This document shows, piece by piece, positions 56,801 to 64,000 of a DNA stretch of 64,000 bases. The translations under genes were made by a program, and so were the position numbers. Numbering within the stretch: the first letter of the stretch is position 1; every line of letters begins with the position of its first letter. Origin of the DNA: Amphibalanus amphitrite (taxonomy: Eukaryota > Arthropoda > Thecostraca > Balanomorpha > Balanidae); assembly GCF_019059575.1 (NCBI RefSeq), contig NW_024881789.1:310001-374000 (forward strand). Reading direction: 5' to 3'. The notes beneath the pieces are model-generated. The model searched no databases. It was not told the DNA's origin and was given only the letters and a program-made list of their open reading frames with translations.

Positions 56801-58113
56801 GAGGAAGAAGTCTAATTACGAGCGAGCGAGCGCAGCGAGCGAAGCGAAGTCTTTTCAATATAACGGAAAAATCTCAGTATGAGCGGCCCGGCCCGGCCCG
56901 GCCCGGCCTGTAACGCTTTTGAGAGGCTTATATCTCAGCAACCGCTGGACCGATTGGCCTGTGGTCTTTTTTGCTGGGTAGCCCCATCCCTTCTACCCCG
57001 TAATTGACTACCTGTGATACACCTCATTGACCGTCGTGGCAGGTGCCACGTGAAAAGTCAATGGTGTTCAAGCTGTTTTGCAAAAGTAGTGATTTTGAGA
57101 GGCTCATATCTCAGCAGCCGCTTGGGCGATTGACTTGCGGTAATTTTTGTAGGGTAGCAGCATCCCTTCTACCAAAAATAGGATACTCTCGATGCATGTG
57201 GGTCACCCCCAGTGCACGTGCAAAATACAACAATAAGAGGTGTCAAATTTGTTCCCATTTTAATAACTCGGTAATTACTGGGGCGATTTCGCTGAAACTT
57301 GGCATGCAGGTAGGCACCCACCAGGCAATGCATTCCCATGTGTTGCGGTTAAGGTGCTACTGCACGTGCGCACGTGCAGGGGGCGCTTCCAGATCTCGAG
57401 AACGGCTGGGCCGATTGCGCTCAAATTTGGTACACGGTTGGGGACCAGTTAGTAGGGTGCCGTGCAAAAGTCAGTTTGGACCCCGTTTGCACGTGCGCAC
57501 GTGCAGAATGCCGCTTCCAGATCTCAAGAACGGCTGGGCCGATTGCGTTCAAATTTGGCACACGGCTATCACCGGTTAGAAGGGTGTTTTGCGCAAGTCC
57601 GTTGGAAGTACCCTCTCGCCCTTCCGCACGTGCAGGGCTCACTATCTCGCTCGCTCGTTCTTCGCCCAAAAGGCGTTTTACTGGTACCAAATGCGCCGAA
57701 AGATGTCCGGCTGGTAAATGGCCTGACCCTAATATCATTACCAAAATAATGATTATAGACCACCCTGATCATAACCACTATCAAAAACCGTAAATATAGG
57801 GCTACCTCGGATATTGCGTGGTCATGGCTGAACATTGCAGAACACCCCACAGCAATTATAATCCATTGAATTCGCCAATGTCTCCAATCTATCGCACAAC
57901 CACTTATGCCTCCGCTCCCTCACCTCTCCTCAAGCCTTGGATGCTCACCCTGAACTGGTCCCTCATGCGTCGGAACTCCCTGGAAGTGTAGACCTTGTTG
58001 GTGATGAGCTTCTTGCTGCTCTCCTCCAGCGCGTCCATCCACTTGTTCATCTCCTCCACTCGGAAGTCGTACACTTCCTTGATGAAGTGATAGTTCTCTG
58101 ACCAGCAGGACAT
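47895..58113 (-). CDS. Spectrin-repeat-like all-helical protein (nesprin/MSP-300-like), complete, 12 exons
   Basis: Probably a structural cytoskeletal protein. Exons in transcript order: 57949-58113, 53117-53287, 52741-52833, 52424-52459, 51586-51814, 51065-51321, 50491-50577, 50129-50324, 49428-49564, 49157-49270, 48728-48928, 47895-48029. They total 1821 nt: 606 residues plus TGA, phases consistent. The start MSCWSENYHFIKEV sits in a fair context (GCC-ATG). The protein is nearly all charged amphipathic helix of about five to six spectrin-type units. Trp lies at repeat-like intervals (EVKQWLHDMLKLL, NETAWKEFEDGKVNIVNLLD, DASMAWLQQGEDMLNELLKF, LKVFQPWLTQCEERI, AAETVCCEWVQRMEKLV). There is no actin-binding CH domain, membrane segment or KASH tail. 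Relation to short MSP-300/nesprin isoforms is a guess. Exon 2's donor (AAG-GTTCGA) is weak and its end is the least sure boundary. Exon 4 is only 36 nt. Confidence 0.8.
48414..48713. repeat. 300-bp segment with perfect 34-bp inverted ends
   Basis: TGGGCCTTGATGAACTGTCC and the following AGAACAGTGCAAAA (48414-48447) are exactly complemented at 48680-48713. The right arm ends 15 bp from the donor side of spectrin-gene exon 11 (48728). No target duplication is visible, so this may be an inverted duplication of intron sequence rather than a transposon. Confidence 0.85.
49818..50114. mobile_element. 297-bp hairpin MITE with CACTGAAAAC ends, TG target duplication
   Basis: Almost the whole element folds on itself. 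The left arm begins CACTGAAAACAATTTAACCC and the right arm is its complement. Inner words such as GGGTACCCCTATCCGCAACC and CACCCTCCCAGGAGT are mirrored, leaving a short centre near 49955-49980. TG flanks both sides (49816-49817 and 50115-50116). The CACTGAAAAC terminus equals that of the 4.5-kb element at 13922. It lies 14 bp past the donor of spectrin-gene exon 8 (50129). Confidence 0.92.
50680..51029 (-). mobile_element. tRNA-derived SINE
   Basis: On the minus strand from 51029 the sequence begins GGTCCCGTAGCTCAGTTGGT (an A-box) and carries GGGTTCGAAGC (a B-box) about 75 bp later. The anticodon and T stems do not pair properly, so it is not a functional tRNA. A body of about 250 bp ends in an A-rich tail (TTTTTTTTTAT on the plus strand near 50681-50690). 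AATGTT occurs near both ends and may be a remnant target duplication. It is in intron 6 of the spectrin-repeat gene, in sense orientation. Confidence 0.65.
53640..54660. repeat. About 70-bp minisatellite, roughly 13 copies
   Basis: TTCCAGCCGCTAGATGTC recurs about every 55-90 bp through the span, alternating with TGCGCCTGG-GCATGCTGTG. Copies differ by point changes and small gaps, and two alternating subtypes are visible (CTAGCAGTC and CCTACCAGT). Confidence 0.9.
55501..55530 (-). ncRNA. Hammerhead-ribozyme-like motif, copy 1
   Basis: Minus strand: CTGACGA, then A and stem GGTT / AACC around a GTTTGA loop, then GAAAC-GTC. The flanks can pair as stem I (CTATT with AATAA). This resembles the small type-I hammerheads of Penelope-like elements, though an extra A sits between CTGACGA and stem II and stem III is very short. 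Activity is not shown. Confidence 0.4.
55810..55839 (-). ncRNA. Hammerhead-ribozyme-like motif, copy 2
   Basis: Identical core to the copy at 55501, one repeat unit (309 bp) away. Confidence 0.4.
56122..56151 (+). ncRNA. Hammerhead-ribozyme-like motif, copy 3
   Basis: Same core on the plus strand. The loop reads ATTTGA instead of GTTTGA; the change is outside the conserved core. Confidence 0.4.
56431..56460 (+). ncRNA. Hammerhead-ribozyme-like motif, copy 4
   Basis: Same core as copies 1 and 2, on the plus strand, 309 bp after copy 3. Confidence 0.4.
56816..57662. mobile_element. Repeat element with GAGCGAGCGAG ends and GCACGTGC units
   Basis: The left end carries ACGAGCGAGCGAGC and the right end its complement (CTCGCTCGCTCGTT near 57643-57658). 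The interior has four to five diverged copies of a unit of about 100 bp holding CTCAAGAACGGCTGGGCCGA, TTCAAATTTGGCACACGG and GCACGTGCGCACGTGCA. No target duplication found. Confidence 0.5.
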
Positions 58114-59122
58114 GGCTGCGGCGGTGGCGGAGGTTGGGGAGGATGATACCGGAGCGGCCGATCGGCGGGGACTGACGTGCAGTTGCTGTTCTCCTCCCGG
58201 CCGAGGTCGCGGGGAGGGGACAGGGTTGCAGTGCCCGCAGAGCCGCTGACGCAGCCGAGTTGGCCGCCGCACGCCGCACGCACGCAGAGCGCGCAGGGAC
58301 GCGCCCGGATTAGCTGACAGGGAGGCGGATCGGCGACCGATGGCGAGCGCCAGTCGCCAGCCCGCTGACCTAGGCCCCCTTGTGTGACCTAAAATGCAGA
58401 CCGATGCTCACCCTTCGCCCCGCATTGGCAGCCTGTTCGATAACGCTGATGATATCGTCCTTGAGCACCAAACAGATGATAGTTCTAAATGAAAGGAATG
58501 TGCGGTACAACGCAGTGACGGTTATGTGTCCGTTAAACGTTTATGATTAAATGCAGGCAGTCCGAACTGTGTCATCTGATATACTTCCTTGGTCGCGACA
58601 TTCGAGTGAACAACTCTAGCCTCCCATTTTGGCATGTGCTCCGTTCGGTTATGCTGCGCCTCTGGCCTGATGTATTCTCTCCCTTATGACCAATTTCGGC
58701 TTTAACAGTTCATGCTTTCCAAATCTCTTTAATTCGTCAGTCCCAGCCCCCTCCCACCTCCAACAAAACTCCGCGTCTTACGAGATGAATGTATTGCGCC
58801 GTTCTGTCGGCTGCAAGCCCAATGATCGCGATGCGAACAACCCTTCAACAGTATATATCAAACAGCACACACAGAGAGAGTAGCAACAACATGAACAGAG
58901 CGGGCGCGTAGCACAGCCGTTCTCGCGGTCTGGCCGCGTACACAAACACCTACACACATCAACGGACGCTCCGAATACAAAAACGCGCACCGCCAATGGA
59001 ATGATTTGTACGTTTGACGCTTCGAACGCTCAGCCGTCACGCGCACAATAAATACACTCTCACGCCGGTGAGCGGGGCTCGGACGTCCCGCCGGCGGCTC
59101 CGGCGGGCCGGGCCGAGTCGGC
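58114..59122. promoter_or_regulatory. Between REXO1 stop and spectrin-gene start; presumed promoter of the latter
   Basis: About 1 kb separates the two minus-strand genes. The 200 bp next to the spectrin-gene start (58114-58380) are GC- and CpG-rich, fitting a 5' UTR or promoter. The rest would hold the REXO1 3' UTR, and I see no canonical AATAAA on the minus strand close to its stop. Confidence 0.4.
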
Positions 59123-62100
59123 TCAACGCATCAGCTTAGCGTCCTCACGCAGACGCCACATCATCAGATCCATGGCGGAGATGGCGTCTTCGGCACTGTC
59201 GTGGCCGCCCACTGCGGGAGACGGAGACAGACAACGGTTAGATGGGAGGGCAGGGCGACACGGTGTGACACAGACATAAACTGTGCTGCGGGGAGTACGA
59301 ACACAAACAGACAGACTGAGGGGAAGAGCAATCGCAGTAGCTTTACGTATCTATCCAAACTGAATAAAAATTAACAATGAATTAATCATAAGGTTGATTG
59401 ATCGAAGTCGTGTATTTTAAACAAAGATCATTAGATAACTACGATTTTGAATAGCAACGGCTACTCCATAGACAAGCATCCATATCTAATACCAAATGCC
59501 AGTCCACGCAGCCCGTCACTAGTTATTTTAGTACCCAGGCTGCCTGATCGCTGACTCACCGTCATCCTGAATGAAGCGTTTCAGGTACTCTTGGCAGAGC
59601 ATTTTGAGGCCGCGTTTGAACGGCGGCCCGTTCTTGTGTGGGAAGACCACACTCGTGTCGGCCACCGTCGGGTGGATCAACTGGAGAGGCAAGGGAGAGA
59701 GCGGTTAGATAACCAGATAACAGGACGGACAGAAAAGAGAAGTCCTAGACTACTATTCAAGTGTAAACACTTACCATGGGTTTGCTAAGATGTGTATCAA
59801 ACAATTTGGTGAAACAGCAGAAGCTAATCATGGACAAGCATCACATCTATTGACAAAGAAGCATTCGGAAGATGAGGCGTTTAACTACAACTCTTCATTT
59901 TAAAAACACCAACTAAAATGTCAAATATAACGAGCAGGTTAGCTGTCAACACAAGATTAGAAGGACAGTTTGTGACAGTTACCTTCAGCGCCTTGAAGTC
60001 GCTCTCGAGTGAGTGTCCGATGAGGATGGTCTTGCTGCTGAACATGTTGAGCAGCACGGCCTGCACGTCCCGGATGGTGACCGTGACGCCCTCCATGTCG
60101 CTCTCCTTGATCCCGCTGAACCTGCGGACACGGATGGAGATACGGCGTCAGTAGGAGTCCCAGGAGGGAGACATTGGCCATCCAACGAGCACAACAAGAA
60201 CAGTGTCATATGCTTGACGGCAGCTTTCGGCGCTACACATTTCCACTTTGAGGTCGCAGCTCATTAACAAACTTTCATTATCGACCACTAAACGACATGA
60301 AAACTTATCACAACAAAGGCAAGAGCAAAAATAGCTTTGTGATTCACATCGCTACGAACAAATAGCTACATGGACAACAAAATCCAGACCCACTTTACAC
60401 ACGCCCCTAATCCTTCCTCTCTGAGCTCACCTGGTATTAAAGTCGATGATGGGGTTATCGGGCTTGACGATCGTCTCGTAGACGGTGTCGCCCTGCGCGT
60501 TGACCACGGTGACGCGGGTCAGCTCACAGCCCTGGGTGGTGTAGCTCATCTCACAGTCCAGGGCAAACACGCCGTGGTCGCCGTCCTCCGGATCTGTCGA
60601 AAGAAGAGGTGTGGTTAGAAGTGCAGCAGGGACAGTGCAGGTGACGTAAGATAGTACATAAAAGTAAATGCAAAAGCCTGAAATATGTGAGAATACCCTT
60701 CACCGTCGATGGGCGCGAACCCAAGTCAGCAAAATTTCGTAACAGGGAACTAAACAACAAGGCTCATCGCTTGTTGTTGCACAGCTATTATCTAATCTTA
60801 GCTATCATCTAAGGTCAATACAAGAATGCAACTAACATAACATAAACAAACAGCCTGCCAAGCCGGGAGTATAAGGCACCTGGCTTTACTGACCCATAAA
60901 CTCCTCCAACCCGCGGTGTAACGCACCTGGCTTCTCCATGGTGGCCATGTAGCCGATCAGGTTGTCCGGGTCAAAGTTGTCGGACACATGGCAGTCGGCG
61001 TCACAGCACGGCTCGGCAGGGGCCACCATGTTGCAGCAGCGGTACTTGGTCACACCTGCCGACATAAGACTCGGAGTTAAACAAAGTCAGGAAACACAAA
61101 AAAGTCGCCTTTTATCTACACTAGGTCGCGAATCACTTCAATCAAAGTCCACGAAGCTGGAAGCCAACTAATAAACGTTCACAAATCCGGTGAGGCGACT
61201 TCAATGGCGCCAACTAATGTGGCTGGCACATGTGGAAAATAGACAAAATCATTTGACCTACAATATTTGACCACACATCGCACACCCACCCAGCTGTTCT
61301 CAGCCCGTGTTCTCACCTCTGAACGTGTAGGGCCGTCCCCAGTGGTAGGCGCACGAGTTGGGCACCACCTGGCGTCCTTCTGCCGACACCTCGTAGGTTC
61401 GTGCGCACCGGATACACTCGCGGTAGGTGGCGCCAGCGCGGGTGATTCGCGCGCGCGAGTCCACGTGCGCCAGGTGCGCGCGGCCCGGCCGTCCGAGCGG
61501 GTCTGGCCGCGGGAAGCCGTTCTTCTCCAGCTGCTCCTCCGTCAGGACGTGTTTGGTCATACGCGAGTACAGCTCAGCGGCCGTCCAGGTCTCGTCGGCC
61601 TTCTTGGTCCGCTCGATGCTCCAGGAACCGGTGGTGCCTCCACGGCCGGCCAGAACGTCCAGATGGGAGACGGTTCGGTTCGCCACCGGTACGCCGCCTA
61701 ACGGACACAGAGAGAACCGTTAGTAAAGGTAGGCGCCGAGAGTGTTCGCAATACAAAGATCGACGCAGGCTGCAGAGAGTGCAGTTGCTTCCTGCAGCGG
61801 TGTTTGCCTACGATCTCAGTGCGTCTAATCGTCCCAGGAGGCGGCAGCGGTGCCTCCAACCCACACGGCGGCGGCGGCGGCGGCGGCGACGGGGCGGGGC
61901 GGGGCGCGAGCGGTTTTAACGTTATACTGCATCAGTTAGATTCAATCGGACGTAGATCGGAACAAGGACTTTGTCCCATAATTAGTGTCACCACAAGGTG
62001 TGACAATTGTCAACAAAATCTCAACCTGCTAAGCCGCTCCCCGCTGTGCATCTATCGCAGGGGTAGTGACATCCCCTAACCTCGCTTGTGATCACGGAGA

Positions 62101-62788
62101 CATCTCAGGGTAGCCGTATTCAAAACACATGTTTTTATGTGGGGAGTTTTGGACTGATACAATCAACTGAGGCAGCCTTTCAGTTAAAATTAAAGCCTGC
62201 ATTTATCCCTTCTTTAACTGCCAATAGGAAAAACGGTAGACCCAAAACTAAGGGGACGGGATGCTCGGAGAGGAACCAAAGCCCTTTCCTACACCAGCGG
62301 CCCATCACGGCCATTACCTGGTAACCCTTAACTGCTAGATCAAATGGCAACTCTACCTGCATCATACGCCGCCGGGACACACCACAGCCCACAAACACGT
62401 ATCGCACTGTCCACGCCCTCTGGTCGCCCGCGCCCCCGCCGCTCGTCCCCGCCCCGCCCGCGCGCGGCCGGCGGCCCGGCGCGCGCACCGTACCGTAGCC
62501 GGCGGCGGCCAGCGGGCCGCAGAAGAACTCGTGGTGGGGCACGAAGTTGAAGACATTATTCATGTAGTGGTGAGGGTGCAACACAGTCGGCACGGCGTAC
62601 GGCCAGCCTGCCACGTTGGAGAGGTCGGCCAGCGGCTGGCGACGCGGCAGCAACACCCATGTACCGTTCTGCGAGGTCGACTTGAGCGCGGCGGCGTCGC
62701 GGAGTCGTTTGACGGCGCCGACGGACAGGTTGACGTAAACGCGACGGGACGGACTGCGGCTGTACACGACCTGCTCCTCCTCCAGAGC
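59123..62788 (-). CDS. Rexo1: REXO1-type DEDDh 3'-5' exonuclease, C-terminal part
   Basis: A member of the REXO1/Rnh70 family, which trims the 3' ends of structured RNAs. Exons in transcript order: 62494-62788, 61317-61697, 60927-61055, 60431-60593, 59983-60121, 59560-59680, 59123-59211. They total 1317 nt (438 visible residues plus TGA), phases consistent. The exonuclease domain starts near residue 276 and shows the catalytic set: D281 and E283 in [17 protein letters not shown]364 in [14 protein letters not shown], and H413 with D418 in GGHDSAEDA. Before it, [12 protein letters not shown]-like and [19 protein letters not shown] segments supply the Cys-rich region of the family. Exon 62494-62788 carries a conserved non-catalytic domain ([20 protein letters not shown]). 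The beginning of the protein was not found between 62789 and 64000. Confidence 0.93.
61698..62493 (-). other. REXO1 intron, with a GGC-rich tract
   Basis: A (GGC)n-like tract and GGGGC repeats occupy 61868-61910 and the rest is unremarkable. The long minus-strand frame running through 62180-62493 is the exon's read-through into the intron, ending near 62180. Confidence 0.6.
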
Positions 62789-64000
62789 CTGCGGACGGAG
62801 GGAGAGAGGGGTCAGATACGGCACGGGAGCTACAGACAAATAGAGCTACAGAGAGTGAGAGGGAGGATTGGGAGGGGGGGGGGGGGGGTCAGACACACAA
62901 CAGACAGACGAACGGGGACACATTGCATATTGCACAAGGCCGAATGAACATTAGTCATCGATTTGTACACTGCAACACGGTGATTACAGCGACATGAGTA
63001 ATAGTGACAGAAGTAAACGTATACCGAAATTAACTGAGGCCACGTTGAACTAAATATCCAAAACACAGTTGGCCCATCGCATCCACACATTAATCATTGG
63101 ACCCGCACCTACAGTGGCTAGTAAATATCCATTTATGACCTCCGTTTGAAACAAGTGCAGCGTTGAGGGACGGTGTCAGAGGAATGTACAGGTTTCAGGC
63201 CATGGTGGCCCCGGGTGGTGGGAGCCCCCGTCCATCCCCACTCCACCTGGATCACTGTCCACCCCGGGCGGATGGACAGATCGCGTGACTGGCGGCCGTC
63301 ACTGCGCGGACCGACGGCGTCACGGCGCCATTCGTCACGGGCCGTCACCCCCGATCGGCTAACGACTGTCCTATTGTGACGGATAAACGATCCGTCCCAG
63401 GACCCGGGGATGGCGCTACGTTCTACTACACGCAGCCGTAGGCTTTCAGACACTTTTGGTGAATGTAAGACGCCCCTCCACGGTTCACACCTCAACGTAT
63501 TACAACTAATCCTTCACCTGAGTTCGACTTCCCTTCCCTCTCCCCACCAAGCAATGGTAGGTTAGCTTCGGGACCCGGCCGGGTTCGCCTACCCCCCGTG
63601 TCACTCTCTCCTCCCACCTACCCAGTGGCTCACTCCAGAGACCTCACCCCCCCCCCCCACACACACTTAGCAAAGGTCACGCACAAAGCACAAAGACACG
63701 CCACAAAGCAGTCACCCCCGCCCCCACCGATGATGTCAGGTAGCGTCGTCACGCGTGTGGGGCCCGCATCCCCCCGCCCCACCCCTACCAGGCGCGTGGC
63801 GCCCCCACTACCGGTACCGACGGTCTAGTTCAAGGTCGCGACCCAGCAAACAGTGGCTGACGGCGTTCGATCGACACAGACCGTGGCCAGGGGATACCCG
63901 CAGACACCAGAGAGGCGGGCCATCCCGGAAACCACAGGACAACAGGGAGGTAGAGTCAACAGGACAGTCTCGAGCGTGTTATTAAGCGTGGGCTCATAGT
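62789..64000. other. Right edge: upstream REXO1 intron or intergenic DNA
   Basis: No further REXO1 exon was recognised. There is a run of 15 G (62874-62888) and a run of 12 C (63647-63658). A 120-codon minus-strand frame (63133-63495) has no recognisable domain. Confidence 0.45.

Larger units (their letters stand above)
53288..57948 (-). other. Spectrin-gene intron 1, repeat-filled
   Basis: A 4.7-kb intron filled mainly by three repeats: the 70-bp minisatellite, the Penelope-like concatemer and the GCACGTGC-type repeat (separate entries). Between them is plain AT-rich DNA. No other exon was recognised. Confidence 0.6.

Noticed and set aside
63133-63495. 120-codon minus-strand frame near the right edge, possible upstream REXO1 exon
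   Set aside because: No similarity to REXO1 that I recognise and no acceptor/donor pair in phase with 62788.

Overview
The window is eukaryotic nuclear DNA. It holds GC-rich exons with GT-AG introns, AT-richer introns and intergenic DNA, many microsatellites and minisatellites, and several DNA transposons. The protein sequences look arthropod: the CAPS gene reads much more like insect CAPS than vertebrate CAPS. A crustacean such as a barnacle is my guess from the base composition and repeat load, with low confidence.

Layout. (1) 1-6219: no exon recognised; probably an upstream CAPS intron, with a (CGGT)n microsatellite and a minisatellite. (2) 6220-38209, plus strand: 21 constitutive exons of calcium-dependent secretion activator (CAPS/Cadps). 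They cover 975 residues from just before the C2 domain to the stop codon; the N-terminal exons are missing. The introns hold a 4.5 kb TIR element with a second element nested in it, a 67-bp GC-rich minisatellite, about 198 uninterrupted GA units, two microexon candidates and a possible alternative last exon. (3) 40107-43187, minus strand: a complete seven-exon Aa_trans-family amino-acid transporter of 469 residues, convergent with CAPS. (4) 43188-47894: intergenic, with two target-site-bounded DNA transposons, one TTAA/Kolobok-like and one hAT-like with an 8-bp duplication. (5) 47895-58113, minus strand: a complete 12-exon gene for a 606-residue all-helical, spectrin-repeat-like protein. Its introns carry a hairpin MITE, a SINE, a minisatellite and an inverted concatemer of Penelope-like units with hammerhead-like motifs. 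(6) 59123-62788, minus strand: the 3' seven exons of a REXO1-type DEDDh exonuclease; its 5' end was not found and may lie beyond the right edge.

The four genes do not form a pathway. CAPS primes dense-core vesicles, the transporter moves amino acids, the spectrin-repeat protein is structural and REXO1-type proteins trim RNA. All four exon chains were built by hand from in-phase splice sites and remembered family sequences. Total coding lengths are multiples of three in every case, which supports the models independently.

The most interesting material is non-genic: the Penelope-like inverted concatemer, the microexon pair in CAPS, two tiny palindromes each bounded by 8-9 bp direct repeats, and two elements that share CACTGAAAAC termini with 2-bp target duplications.
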